DNA of 64,000 nt from Candidatus Obscuribacterales bacterium (GCA_021732085.1 JAKFVQ010000005.1:62001-126000); one strand, 5' to 3'; positions 51,048 to 59,946 are shown, counted from the stretch's first letter. The notes: a model not told the origin generated them from the sequence alone. Program-made: numbers and translations.

Positions 51048-51596
51048 TTATTTCTTCTTTTCGTCAAATTTTAGAGATGCGGAATTGATGCAGTAGCGCA
51101 AACCGGTCGGTGCGGGACCGTCTGGAAACACGTGCCCGAGGTGGGACTCGCATTTGCTGCAAACTACTTCTGTGCGCACCATTCCATGAGTCGTGTCGGA
51201 ATGTTCTGTGATGTGTTCTTTGTTTGATGGCAGGGAGAAGCTCGGCCATCCGCAACCCGAATCGAATTTCTGATCGGAGGTGAATAGTTCGGCTCCGCAT
51301 CCTATGCAATAGTATGTGCCAGGTTTGTGGTTATTCCAATATTCGCCAGTGAAAGCGCGCTCGGTGCCTTTCTCCCTGGTTACATGATATTGCTCCGGCG
51401 ATAGTTGCTTTTTCCATTCTTCTTTGCTCTTAACGACTTTCTCGTTTGCGGTCATCTTTGCTCCTTCCGCGGATTTCGCCTTTGGCTCTGCTTTCTTTGT
51501 CTGCGCACCGGATTCCTGAGTAATTGCGAAAAACATTGCCACGACTATGCCTAATCCCACTGCTAGTGTTCGGGAATAAGGTGCCGAGAGTTTCAT
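51048..51596 (-). CDS. msrB: Exported peptide-methionine (R)-S-oxide reductase
   Basis: Reduces R-methionine sulfoxide in proteins. 182 residues with GAGGAG about nine bases before the ATG. A signal segment ([20 protein letters not shown]) and a Lys/Ala linker place it outside the cytoplasm. The MsrB fold shows zinc-binding CIGCG and CSKCE pairs, CGWPSF, and the catalytic Cys (about residue 169) in [13 protein letters not shown]; this enzyme uses cysteine rather than selenocysteine. It lies near superoxide dismutase and SelW, forming an oxidative-stress cluster. Confidence 0.95.
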   Translation of the reverse strand: MKLSAPYSRTLAVGLGIVVAMFFAITQESGAQTKKAEPKAKSAEGAKMTANEKVVKSKEEWKKQLSPEQYHVTREKGTERAFTGEYWNNHKPGTYYCIGCGAELFTSDQKFDSGCGWPSFSLPSNKEHITEHSDTTHGMVRTEVVCSKCESHLGHVFPDGPAPTGLRYCINSASLKFDEKKK

Positions 51597-51706
51597 AGGG
51601 CGCGCTCCTCGCGTTGTTACTCGATATATAGTAGCGCGATTTCAAATAAGGCGCCAAGATCCCCCAGTCGTGCACGCCGCAACGGCCAGCACGGAGGGTA
51701 AGAAAG

Positions 51707-51742
51707 CAACAAGAGCCTGCAGTATCCTGCAAGCTCTTGTTG
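51707..51742 (-). terminator. Terminator after superoxide dismutase
   Basis: Arms CAACAAGAGC and GCTCTTGTTG, with an inner TGCAG/CTGCA pair, form a long hairpin followed on the minus strand by CTTTCTT. It starts about 48 bases past the sod stop. Confidence 0.75.
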
Positions 51743-51789
51743 AATTAATGGTTCAGTGACCAGAATGATCACCTGTCGCGTTCGTTCTT

Positions 51790-52407
51790 CTACTTGATCA
51801 AACGTTTTTCGACAGCTTCCCAATCGACATTGGCGAAGAAGGATTCGATGTATTTAGGACGATCGACCGGCTTGTAATCCAGCAGCCAGGCGTGTTCCCA
51901 AACGTCCATCACAAGGATCGGAACGAAGCCGGCAACATTGCCTTCTTCGTGCAAGGTGATCCAGTGGTTGGACAAGGTCTTTGTCATCGGGTCTTGGAAG
52001 AGCACTGCCCAACCCACACCGCGCATGGCTCCGACTTTGCTGAAGTCGTTTTTCCAAACTTCAAGAGAGCTGTAGACTTCGCCAATTTTCTTGCCGATTT
52101 CGCTGCTGTCTTTGAGGTCGCTGGCTCCGCCGGACTTCATGTTGCCGAAATAATATTCGTGCAATCTCATCCCGTTATATTCGAAACCATAACGGCGCTT
52201 CAGTTCAGCGTATTCCGGTTGGCCGGCTTTGCCTTGCTCTGTGAGCTCGATGATTTTTTCATTGAGGATGTTGGTGTTCTTCACGTAGCCGGCATAAAGG
52301 GCCAAGTGAATTTCCAGAGTTTTGTCAGAGATTCCGGTGAGATTCTTCAGGTGTGTGAAATCTTGTTCTTTGTATGGTGTGTATGAAATTTTGGTCTGCA
52401 ACGTCAT
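51790..52407 (-). CDS. sodB: Superoxide dismutase, Fe/Mn family (divergent)
   Basis: Converts superoxide to oxygen and hydrogen peroxide. 205 residues with AGGAG seven bases before the ATG. Metal ligands are visible: His in LEIHLALYAGYV, His in MRLHEYYFGNM, and Asp and His in MDVWEHAWLLDY. The sequence departs from the usual family pattern in several places (for example GRLHEYYFGNM rather than HxxFWxxL), so it belongs to a divergent branch. No signal peptide. It is separated from msrB by a terminator and is transcribed separately. Confidence 0.9.
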   Translation of the reverse strand: MTLQTKISYTPYKEQDFTHLKNLTGISDKTLEIHLALYAGYVKNTNILNEKIIELTEQGKAGQPEYAELKRRYGFEYNGMRLHEYYFGNMKSGGASDLKDSSEIGKKIGEVYSSLEVWKNDFSKVGAMRGVGWAVLFQDPMTKTLSNHWITLHEEGNVAGFVPILVMDVWEHAWLLDYKPVDRPKYIESFFANVDWEAVEKRLIK

Positions 52408-52505
52408 GTCAATCTCCTGAAAGATGGAGTGCAGGGCTATCTATGAGCCTGTATAGATACCATATATCGATTGCAAAGCAGCAAAAATCTCATCAATTCT
52501 CAACC

Positions 52506-53285
52506 TCATGACAGGCTGATTCTTATCCAGGTGACGTCGTCGTTTGGCATCATCGGGTGCCCGTCAGCGTCTTTGTCGTTTCGTGCTTCATCGACAAAGG
52601 CAGCAAAGGCATCCTTATCGTCAACACCTTCCAAAATGGAAATTGCGTCGTTATGAAGCGAAAGTCGATGCAAAAACCATTTTGAAATGGCATCGGTCAT
52701 CAAATAAATCAGGTCGCCCTTTTGGCATTGACCGTTCTCGTTTCTCTGACCGTCGAGAATGCCTTCATTTGAACTCTGTCTTGTCGATAGAAGCGCTGGA
52801 TTGTAATTGAAATCTTCCCATTTGCTTAGCGGTGATGCCGCGATCAGTTGCTGTTCTCGAATTTGAAAGAAGCAGCTGTCACCAAGTGCGGTGACAGACC
52901 AGCTGCATTGTTTTTTCTCTTCGCTCAATGTCAATCCGGCAATAGTGGCGAATGCTCCTGAAGCCAGCTTTTCTTCGGCATACCAGGGCAGCTGCTGCCC
53001 GGATACCTCCGCGAGCCATTTTTGCTGAAGCCCGGATAGCTGTTCAATATCGGAGATTTGCAATTCACCATCTATATAAGACTTGCACAAGAGCTTCGCC
53101 CAGAGTCCGGAAAATGATGTTTCGGTGGCACCATCGGCGACTGCGCATTTGAAATTTTTCGATTCGATTTCGTTCTTGCGTTCCTCGGCAATGCCGTCGC
53201 TATTGCCCGGTGCAAAAGCATCTTCGTACTCCTCTGTACTTGAGCCCCGTTTGGGAAGCCAAAAAACTCGATAGCTGATTTTCAT
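52506..53285 (-). CDS. PP2C-like protein phosphatase (TerY-P triad)
   Basis: A 259-residue PPM-family phosphatase. Acidic metal-binding motifs are present in degenerate form: EDAFAP, AVADGATE, WSVTALGDSCFF and LIYLMTDAISKW. GGAG lies about nine bases before the ATG. The vWA gene lies 14 bp upstream on the same strand, and the matching kinase-like gene is 2.3 kb away. The vWA/PP2C/kinase trio is the TerY-P triad described for Ter-linked stress systems. Metal-dependent dephosphorylation of a kinase or vWA protein is likely but unproved. Confidence 0.82.
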   Translation of the reverse strand: MKISYRVFWLPKRGSSTEEYEDAFAPGNSDGIAEERKNEIESKNFKCAVADGATETSFSGLWAKLLCKSYIDGELQISDIEQLSGLQQKWLAEVSGQQLPWYAEEKLASGAFATIAGLTLSEEKKQCSWSVTALGDSCFFQIREQQLIAASPLSKWEDFNYNPALLSTRQSSNEGILDGQRNENGQCQKGDLIYLMTDAISKWFLHRLSLHNDAISILEGVDDKDAFAAFVDEARNDKDADGHPMMPNDDVTWIRISLS

Positions 53286-53299
53286 CAGAGCGCGCTCCG

Positions 53300-54139
53300 C
53301 TACCTGAGATTACTGGGGCGCGTACCAATTGTAAGAAAGCGAATCACCGAAACAAGATCCGCGTTAAAAACGAAACCGCGCGGGTTGTCCGAAATAATAA
53401 TTCCCTCTTCCTGCACCATTGACCACATGTAGTCAGGCAGATTGCTCGACATGCGGAAAAGCAGCTTTGCGTAATTGTCGGGCAGCAGGCTCTCCGAATC
53501 AGGAAACTCAATCGGCATGTGATTGGATGAGGAGATGTGCAGATTGAACATCAAAACATTCCCGTCTTCGCTAGACATTCGGCGAATCTGCTCGGCTGCG
53601 TCCTCTGGATTTCCATCAGTTGCTTCGCCATCAGTAATGTTGATTACGATTGGTGGAAAGCAAGCGACGTGCTGGTGAAGCCAATCACTAATGATTCGTT
53701 TTGCCTGGCGAAGGGCTTCACACATTGGCGTGCCGCCTTTGTAGATTGGATCGATCCATACAGGAAACTTGATCTTTTGTTCGATTATGCCGCCGGCACC
53801 GTCGTCGACTTTCTTGCTCCGCTGTTCTACTCTGGCCGGATTATTTGCGATTTCAGAAATAGGTGAAAGTTCGCGCCCGGCAAGCGATCCTGTAAACACC
53901 GGACCAACTCCGCGGTCTCCATAACCGAGGACCCCGACGTGATAGTAGTCGCGGATTCCCTCTGATTTGGCGCATTTGATTACCAGGTTTTGCAGAAGGC
54001 GATTAACCGCATCGGCAACTCCGTCTGCTTTGCGCTTACCGGCACCCTGACCAAATGGATCTTCCATAGATCCCGACTGGTCTATGAGGATCACGATACA
54101 GGATGGATTTGCTCTGCTGATTTCTGCGCTGTATGCCAT
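53300..54139 (-). CDS. TerY-like von Willebrand A domain protein (TerY-P triad)
   Basis: About 279 residues from the ATG at 54139 (MAYSAEISRANPS), a start form typical of this family; longer frames reach 54193. The vWA metal-ion site is seen as LIDQSGSM, with a conserved Thr region GGTPMCEAL and the acidic block ITDGEATDG. Soluble, no membrane helix. It precedes the PP2C gene by 14 bp, so they are one operon. In TerY-P triads the vWA protein is thought to be a regulated scaffold, phosphorylated and dephosphorylated by the partner enzymes. Confidence 0.87.
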   Translation of the reverse strand: MAYSAEISRANPSCIVILIDQSGSMEDPFGQGAGKRKADGVADAVNRLLQNLVIKCAKSEGIRDYYHVGVLGYGDRGVGPVFTGSLAGRELSPISEIANNPARVEQRSKKVDDGAGGIIEQKIKFPVWIDPIYKGGTPMCEALRQAKRIISDWLHQHVACFPPIVINITDGEATDGNPEDAAEQIRRMSSEDGNVLMFNLHISSSNHMPIEFPDSESLLPDNYAKLLFRMSSNLPDYMWSMVQEEGIIISDNPRGFVFNADLVSVIRFLTIGTRPSNLR

Positions 54140-54264
54140 GGTTTTGTTTCTTTGGGTGAACATTGATTGTATAGAAAGGCAATTATTGCGCATGCAACAG
54201 TCTAAGTGGTCAAGGTAAGAAACAAAATTGCCGTTAAAATAGCCGCACTGAGATGGGGGCTGGC

Positions 54265-55410
54265 ATGCAATTCGTTTTCAAGTTCATTCGTATCCGACAG
54301 GTTTTGTTTTGGGCCGTTATTCTTTTCCTAGCCAGCCCCCTTGCCTACGCGCAGAAGGTCGGTGACAGAGTTGAGTGTTCGCCATACGGGTTGGCTACGC
54401 AATGGTTTCCAGGGACTATTGTGAAGCAGGAAGGTGCAGACTTTCTTGTTCGTTTAGATCCGCGTGCCGGCTATTCAAGCCCAGAGGAATATATAGTATC
54501 TAAGAAATTTATTCGGACAGGCGGCGCAGGCTTGCAGCCGGCTGCAGCTGCTGAGCCAGTCAAGCCTGCAGTGTCCGAGCCAAATAAGCTTGCACCGCAG
54601 GTAGTGCCACCGGCTGGAAACCGAACAGTCCAACCAGCCGCCGACCTTCCGATCCAACAGCAGCTTAAGGCTCCGCAGGCTCATGGGCAATATAAAATTG
54701 GTGATAGAGTCAAAGTGTCTCGCAATTTTCTGAAGGATGAAAAATATTGGGAGGCGGCGGTTATTACAAAAATAGTGCCTGGAAGTGGTTTTGAGGTTCA
54801 TACGGATGGGAAGGGCGCAACTTCTCAGGGTGACTGGTTTATAGTCCGGCCTGAATGGATTAAGCACGATACGGGGCTTGCGCCAAAGATTGCCGAGCCG
54901 GGTCCGTTTCCGATCAACAATCGACCAATACCGAGTGCCCAAAAAACTTACCCAGCGTCTGATTGCCAGGCAAATGAAGGCAAATATAAGGAGATGATAG
55001 AAGACTGGAAGCGGTTCAATTTCGGCGTGGACTACGATCAGGTAGACGTGCTGTGGGATAGTTTCCAGATTGGCGGCACAACTACGGTTTTTGATCCATA
55101 TAATCACGCGCAATTCTCAAATGCGCGTGATGTGGCGGCTAGTTACAAGGTTCGAGCTGTTAGGCGTTACACGCAAGGAGGCCGAAGCTTCGTCAAAACT
55201 GTGGTCTACCAATACAAGCAGCATGTCTATTTCTACGTGGACAAGCGCGGTAATTGTGTCTATCAGACTAAGGATGGTTCAATTGGAGAGATGATCTACG
55301 ACCAAACCAAGGAAGTAGCTCTTAGCGAGTTCGAAAGCATCAAAAAGTTCGTTTATGCGCGTCCGCAATGGCTCCGCTGTGCTTGCCAGACAAGAGCACT
55401 CGGGAGTTGA
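54265..55410 (+). CDS. Exported protein with two tudor/SH3-like domains
   Basis: About 381 residues from the ATG at 54265, with GGGGG six bases upstream and a signal peptide (FKFIRIRQVLFWAVILFLAS, cleavage near AYA-QK). Two short beta-barrel repeats follow: VGDRVECSPYG...WFPGTIV (about 31-85) and IGDRVKVSRNF...WEAAVI (about 150-215), each like Agenet/tudor or SH3b modules. The C-terminal ~150 residues (DWKRFNFGVDYDQ, TQGGRSFVKTVVYQYKQH) look like a distinct fold. It is transcribed divergently from the vWA gene across 125 bp, and the kinase gene follows 197 bp downstream, which suggests it belongs to the triad locus. Role unknown. Confidence 0.8.
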   Translation: MQFVFKFIRIRQVLFWAVILFLASPLAYAQKVGDRVECSPYGLATQWFPGTIVKQEGADFLVRLDPRAGYSSPEEYIVSKKFIRTGGAGLQPAAAAEPVKPAVSEPNKLAPQVVPPAGNRTVQPAADLPIQQQLKAPQAHGQYKIGDRVKVSRNFLKDEKYWEAAVITKIVPGSGFEVHTDGKGATSQGDWFIVRPEWIKHDTGLAPKIAEPGPFPINNRPIPSAQKTYPASDCQANEGKYKEMIEDWKRFNFGVDYDQVDVLWDSFQIGGTTTVFDPYNHAQFSNARDVAASYKVRAVRRYTQGGRSFVKTVVYQYKQHVYFYVDKRGNCVYQTKDGSIGEMIYDQTKEVALSEFESIKKFVYARPQWLRCACQTRALGS

Positions 55411-55607
55411 ATTAGAAGTTTTTCAAGTCTGCTTTGTTCTGAGTGCCGATTTTTTGTATACTTGCTCTGAGGCAGAGTGGAAGCCTATTTGCGGAAGGAT
55501 GGGAATTTTCGGAAGGAATAGATAGAAGCTCAAATTTTGCTCATCTGTGCGCCACTATCTTCTGTGATGGGTAGGTAGAAAATGGGGTGGGACGGAGCAA
55601 AGGCAGA

Positions 55608-57233
55608 ATGGCTAAGCTTGCTGATTCGTCTGGGGTCGTTCGCGAGAAAAAGAACAATTTGCTGAGAACCTTTTGGCCTAGTCCACAAGACTACAACGAG
55701 GCCGTGCAGAATCCAAAACAGAATCTTCGTGATTCTGAATTGTCCTCCAGCACTGCTGAGTTAGATAAGTTCGGCATTCCCCGCCCGCACACAGGCATGT
55801 TCGCCAGTGTCTATAAGATGCAGTCAGGTAGTTCTGCCTGGGCATTGAGATTTTTTCTGCACAATGTGCCGGATCAGGTCGAGCGCTACTCCGCAATTGG
55901 GGCTTACTTGGGGAAGCTTAACTGCTCGGCGTTTGTGCATTTTGATTTTCAGGAGAACGGACTGGATCTATTAGGAAGTACTTTCCCGATCTTGAAAATG
56001 CATTGGTGCAATGGCGAGGACTTGATTTCATGGCTGCAACGAAATCTGACTCAAACAACACGCCTGGAAGTTTTTCTTGACTCTTGGATCAAGCTGATGA
56101 GTGGCTTGTCGGCCAGCGGTGTTGCGCATGGAGATCTGCAGCACGGCAATATTTTGATTGATGCAACTGGTATCCGTTTGATTGACTATGATGCCATGTT
56201 CGTACCTGCATTGGCATCAAAGCAAAGCAATGAGCTTGGTCATCGTAATTACCAGCATCCACAACGCTCGGAAGTTCATTTCGCGCCGTATTTGGATAAT
56301 TTTTCTGCTTGGCTGATTTATCTTTCTGTGAAGATGATCAAGTGTGATCCTGGGCTCTGGTGGGAACTGCGCGGCGGCGATGATTGTTTATTGTTTCGAG
56401 CAACAGACCTGGAAGAACCGCTCGATTCTGATGCGTTTTATATTCTGGAAGCGCACCCTTCGGAAGAAGTTAGAGAGTCTGCGCGTCTCTTGCGCTATCT
56501 GCGGTCTCTGCGCATAGAAAGCGTGCCTCCGCTTGGAGAAGAGGTTTATATTCCAACTACTTTCGAAAGTCTCGTTGTCGAATCGGATGACGAAGACGCG
56601 GATCTTGGTACCGTATCTGATGGCACGCCTGTCGACCTTTCGTCGGGATCGTCTCTTCCAGCGCGTGGCGTTAAGCGTAAGCGCAGCCGGAAAAAGGGCG
56701 GCGCCCCCGGAGGGCGATATTTCGGTGCCAGCAGTACAAAAATGGAACGCTTTGCTGCCGATCCTCCAACTGATGAGCCACCGCCTCCGCAAGATGCGGA
56801 GACGCCTCAAACACAGAGCCCACTGCCTGAACGAAAAATTCGCAAAGGCGGAGATTTATTGGAACGACTACGACCTTCGCAAGTTCTTCTTTATGGTGCG
56901 CCGGAGGAAAATCTTATGCCTGCTGTCAACCAGAGCTCAACATCTATTTCATCTTCATCGGCGCCCCAAAATGCAGGCAGCCCACTTGACCTGTCCGGAG
57001 CTGCCCATTCGTCCTCTGCACTTGGTGCCCCTGACAGAAAACCTCTCGACACAGCTTGGCTGGCTGCTGCCATTACGCTCGTTCTAGTAATTGTCATTGC
57101 TCTGTACTTTTTCTGGATGGCAAAAGGGGGAAATGAGGTTTCTCCGTTAGAACGATTAACGCTTGGCAGAAAACCGTTTGCCGAAAAATCGCTGCTGATT
57201 TATCCGGTCGATTGGACTCGTGCAAAAAAGTGA
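55608..57233 (+). CDS. Atypical protein kinase-like protein (TerY-P triad)
   Basis: About 541 residues from the ATG at 55608 (GGAG about ten bases upstream; a GTG at 55587 is an alternative). A degenerate kinase fold fills residues ~55-300: GMFASVYKM in place of the glycine loop, ALRFF with no obvious Lys, the catalytic loop VAHGDLQHGNILI, and IDYDAMF as the DFG equivalent. After a Ser/Pro-rich linker, one hydrophobic helix (AAAITLVLVIVIALYFFW) anchors it near the C-terminus. The HGDLQHGN loop and the neighbourhood match the kinase of TerY-P triads. Loss of some canonical residues makes full activity uncertain. Confidence 0.85.
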   Translation: MAKLADSSGVVREKKNNLLRTFWPSPQDYNEAVQNPKQNLRDSELSSSTAELDKFGIPRPHTGMFASVYKMQSGSSAWALRFFLHNVPDQVERYSAIGAYLGKLNCSAFVHFDFQENGLDLLGSTFPILKMHWCNGEDLISWLQRNLTQTTRLEVFLDSWIKLMSGLSASGVAHGDLQHGNILIDATGIRLIDYDAMFVPALASKQSNELGHRNYQHPQRSEVHFAPYLDNFSAWLIYLSVKMIKCDPGLWWELRGGDDCLLFRATDLEEPLDSDAFYILEAHPSEEVRESARLLRYLRSLRIESVPPLGEEVYIPTTFESLVVESDDEDADLGTVSDGTPVDLSSGSSLPARGVKRKRSRKKGGAPGGRYFGASSTKMERFAADPPTDEPPPPQDAETPQTQSPLPERKIRKGGDLLERLRPSQVLLYGAPEENLMPAVNQSSTSISSSSAPQNAGSPLDLSGAAHSSSALGAPDRKPLDTAWLAAAITLVLVIVIALYFFWMAKGGNEVSPLERLTLGRKPFAEKSLLIYPVDWTRAKK

Positions 57234-57304
57234 AAGTGATCCTTATGCTCGTTCGTTTGTAAAATATAGCGAGCCTAATCGATCCATTTTCAAGGTAAAT
57301 TCAA

Positions 57305-57847
57305 ATGCCCATTCGTGTCGCTAAGCCGGCAGATGCTAAAGCCATTCAGGAAATCTACGCGCCATTCTGTCTGCAAACTTCTAATGTGTCCTTCGAAATC
57401 GTGCCACCATCTGTAGAAGAGATGGAAAAGCGAATAACCATAGGTCTCAAAACATACCCCTGGCTAGTTTATGAAAGCAACGGTGCGGTGGTTGCATATT
57501 GCTATGCCGACCAACACATGAGTCGCGCTGCCTACGATTGGGATGTCAACGTTTCCATCTACGTGAAGGAAGCTGCTAGGCAAAAGGGAATTGGCAAGCG
57601 TCTTTACCAATATATGTTCGATGGATTGAGAACGCTGGGTTATTACAATGCCTATGCCGGAGTGACTCTTCCAAACGAGGCATCTGTTGCATTGCACAAA
57701 TCGATGGGATTCAATTTAATCGGAGTTTATAACAGTGTTGGCTACAAGGGCGGGGCCTGGCGCGATGTTGCCTGGTTCGGGCTCAAGTTGCAGCCGTACG
57801 CAATTGAGCCGGCTAAGCCGATCAAGTTTTCGCAACTGGGGGTTTAG
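57305..57847 (+). CDS. GNAT acetyltransferase, phosphinothricin/methionine sulfoximine type
   Basis: A 180-residue N-acetyltransferase. The family pattern is clear: AIQEIYAPFCLQTSNVSFE, WLVYESNGAVVAYCYA, the acetyl-CoA loop RQKGIGKRLY, then YYNAYAGVTLPNEASVALH and GFNLIGVYNSVGYKGGAWRD. AGG lies ten bases before the ATG. The nearest characterised relatives acetylate phosphinothricin, methionine sulfoximine or methionine sulfone. The true substrate is unknown. Transcribed after the triad kinase gene by 71 bp. Confidence 0.92.
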   Translation: MPIRVAKPADAKAIQEIYAPFCLQTSNVSFEIVPPSVEEMEKRITIGLKTYPWLVYESNGAVVAYCYADQHMSRAAYDWDVNVSIYVKEAARQKGIGKRLYQYMFDGLRTLGYYNAYAGVTLPNEASVALHKSMGFNLIGVYNSVGYKGGAWRDVAWFGLKLQPYAIEPAKPIKFSQLGV

Positions 57848-57917
57848 TCTCGCTAGTTTGCATTGCTGTGCTTTTGAGCGGGTAACCTTCTTTTGCAACG
57901 GATCCAAGCTTTTTACG

Positions 57918-58101
57918 AGTGACGGAGTAGTTTGCCGGTCCCTTAAGTAGATGTGCGCTTTTCTTCACCATTACAACCTGCTCCGAAATTTATTGGAGGA
58001 GCCGGAGATGCTCTGTTTTCAGTCGTTTACGGTCTAGTGAGTAGTTTGGCTTCCTTAAGTAAGAGCGGAAAAAATGCTCACCATGACATCCGCTTCGGGG
58101 G
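57918..58101. repeat. Two diverged direct repeats, 114-bp offset
   Basis: GAGTAGTTTG...CCTTAAGTA...TCACCAT(T/G)ACA(A/T)CC(T/C)GCT(C)CG recurs at 57925 and 58039. The TCACCATGACA core also appears at 29350 and 29449 in another intergenic gap. Confidence 0.6.
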
Positions 58102-58136
58102 TTGCCGTTTTTCTCATGGTCCGGCTTCTTCGTAAT

Positions 58137-58318
58137 GAGCCCGGGTAGCACCCGGCAAGATCTATTTAGCAGCTCTGCAATAGCTACATCGTCTAGCTGT
58201 TAAAGCTTAGGTATCAAAGCCAATAATGGAGTCCGGCTGCGTCGGCTGCGAATTAGCCGTCTCGGGCAAAAGCTGTTTAAAAAGGGACCGCCCCCAGTGG
58301 GGGCGGTCGATTCTTTTT
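58137..58318 (+). ncRNA. Candidate structured non-coding RNA
   Basis: A non-coding stretch with a short perfect hairpin (CCGGGT-AGC-ACCCGG near 58140-58154), GCCCG/CGGGC complementarity between its two ends, and a strong terminator at its 3' end. The nearest plus-strand gene ends 440 bp upstream, so the terminator probably serves a separate transcript. I cannot match it to a named RNA family and found no clear promoter. Low certainty. Confidence 0.3.
58286..58318 (+). terminator. Strong Rho-independent terminator
   Basis: GACCGCCCCC-AGT-GGGGGCGGTC is a perfect 10-bp hairpin followed by TTCTTTTTTG. A second short hairpin (GACCCC-GT-GGGGTC) follows immediately. Confidence 0.85.
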
Positions 58319-58471
58319 TGACCCCGTGGGGTCCCGCCTAATGGCGTATGAGTGCATTGGTAGAAATATTTAGCTTTTAAGATTAGGTTGTCTCTATAAG
58401 AGATCTCCGAAAAGCTGTTTCCTGCACAAGATATTTATGCCCGAAAAATGACGACGGGTAAACATCAAAAC

Positions 58472-58516
58472 TGTAGTCTAGACAACAAAAAAGGACAGAA
58501 TGTTATCTAGATAACA
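58472..58516. promoter_or_regulatory. Pair of TGT-CTAGA-ACA operator-like palindromes
   Basis: TGTAGTCTAGACAACA (58472-58487) and TGTTATCTAGATAACA (58501-58516) share the pattern TGTN3CTAGAN3-4ACA; the second is a perfect 16-bp palindrome. They are 29 bp apart (almost three helical turns) and 140-185 bp upstream of the next gene. Confidence 0.6.
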
Positions 58517-58655
58517 ATTTTTATCGGACGAAAGGTTAAACCGAGTGATTGAGCTCTGATAATTGCGCTTTAAGGCTTAAAACACGTATATACATTGTTG
58601 CTTGGCAGTGTTATATCCATGCTTGGATACACCTACCCCCGTGAGCCTTTAGCCG

Positions 58656-59837
58656 ATGAACAGGCTAGTTCGATCCATACAAAAGCGTTTTCTCTTTCCG
58701 ACCGTAGTACTGCTCGGCCTGGTTTTCTGGCTAGGCATGTGCCATTCGCATTATCAGAGTTACTGGAACGGCACGATTTATCGAGTCCAGACGGTCGATT
58801 TCAACATTTTGCATCACACGCTGCCGACAACACTCTCCCATTTGATCCTTGCTGGACAAGATGAGGAAGTGCAGCGCGTTCTGAATTCGACTTTCGGAAT
58901 TTTTGGAATTGTGATTACGGATCCCGACGGGCGCGAAATTCTATTCAAGACATCCGACAAGTACAAGAAAGAAACCTGGCAGCCGAAGCTCAATGCTGAG
59001 TATTTGCAGCAGCAAAGTGAGCCTTTCGATTGGCTGACCAATCCGCCTCCGGTTTCTGTGCAGTACGCCCACAGAAATCCTCGTGATGAAAAAGCTCAAT
59101 TGGTCAACAATCCGAAAGGACAAGCGATTGGTCGGGTTTATTACATTCGCGGCGTTGCGCCTGCATTTCTTGAAGATCTTTTGGGCGCCGTCTTCAGCAA
59201 TTGGGTTGAAATGAGCGGCTCCAAGCGAGGCTATATCCTGCTTACGCTAATAGTTGTTGGCTTCTCAAGCTCCTTAATCGCGCTTGTGCTCTGGCGCCAG
59301 CGTGTCCTTGAACTTCGCGAAAAGGATCTCAGCAATCGCGAAGGTGAATTGACTCTGCGCCGCCGTGCCCTTGATCATCTAAATGCTGACATCGCCTCGC
59401 AGCGAAAGCGCAAAGAATGGCTTGAACAGGAAGCGGAACTTGCCTATCAACGTGCTCTCCGTATTAAAGAGACATTGTTGCGAATTAAGGAGGATTTTTT
59501 CCTCATGGACCCAGAGGCCGCCGCTCGTGCACAGCAGAACGAGTCAGTTTCCGTGCGACCGCCAATGCACAAGGCATCGGCGCTAATTGGCGAGGTGGAG
59601 AGTCTCTTGCCTGAGCTCACGCACAATGCACGCATCCTTCGTTCACAAGCGGAAGTGTGGCAATCCTATTGTTCGCAGCTGGAATCCCGACAAGCCGAGC
59701 TGCAGCGCCTTCTTAGTCAGCGCCAAAGCATCGGGGCCACTTCACGAGCAGCCGGTATAGCTGAATCTTACGCTCCTCCTGAAAACCAGGCGCCAATCAT
59801 GCAAGAAATGCAAGAAAGTCCAGCGAAGTTTTCCTGA
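58656..59837 (+). CDS. Membrane coiled-coil protein with extracytoplasmic domain
   Basis: 393 residues. Helix 1 (FLFPTVVLLGLVFWLGMC) and helix 2 (GYILLTLIVVGFSSSLIALV, about residues 190-210) bracket a ~150-residue extracytoplasmic domain resembling a CHASE or PAS-like sensor (FGIFGIVITDPDGREILFKT). A long cytoplasmic coiled coil follows (REKDLSNREGELTLRRRALD, RIKETLLRIKEDFF). There is no kinase, cyclase or methyl-accepting domain, so it is a sensor lacking an output, or a scaffold. The start has only a weak Shine-Dalgarno. Confidence 0.8.
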   Translation: MNRLVRSIQKRFLFPTVVLLGLVFWLGMCHSHYQSYWNGTIYRVQTVDFNILHHTLPTTLSHLILAGQDEEVQRVLNSTFGIFGIVITDPDGREILFKTSDKYKKETWQPKLNAEYLQQQSEPFDWLTNPPPVSVQYAHRNPRDEKAQLVNNPKGQAIGRVYYIRGVAPAFLEDLLGAVFSNWVEMSGSKRGYILLTLIVVGFSSSLIALVLWRQRVLELREKDLSNREGELTLRRRALDHLNADIASQRKRKEWLEQEAELAYQRALRIKETLLRIKEDFFLMDPEAAARAQQNESVSVRPPMHKASALIGEVESLLPELTHNARILRSQAEVWQSYCSQLESRQAELQRLLSQRQSIGATSRAAGIAESYAPPENQAPIMQEMQESPAKFS

Positions 59838-59946
59838 TTCGCGATAGCATGCTAAGCTTTATATCTCAGGGAATTTTTCGCGCTCAAACATTATTGAGGC
59901 GGAAAACTCGCGTTTAGCGTCAATCGCTCAGGGCGTTACGGACGGA

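Larger units (their letters stand above)
57848..58655. other. 808-bp non-coding region: possible ncRNA, repeats and operators
   Basis: No coding frame is convincing. It contains two direct repeat copies (57918-57987 and 58036-58101), a structured-looking stretch ending in a strong terminator (58286-58318), and two operator-like palindromes (58472-58487 and 58501-58516) before the next gene. Confidence 0.55.

Noticed and set aside
58286..58333. Attenuator or riboswitch of the following gene
   Set aside because: The terminator lies more than 330 bp before the next start with other palindromes between, and no known aptamer motif is visible.
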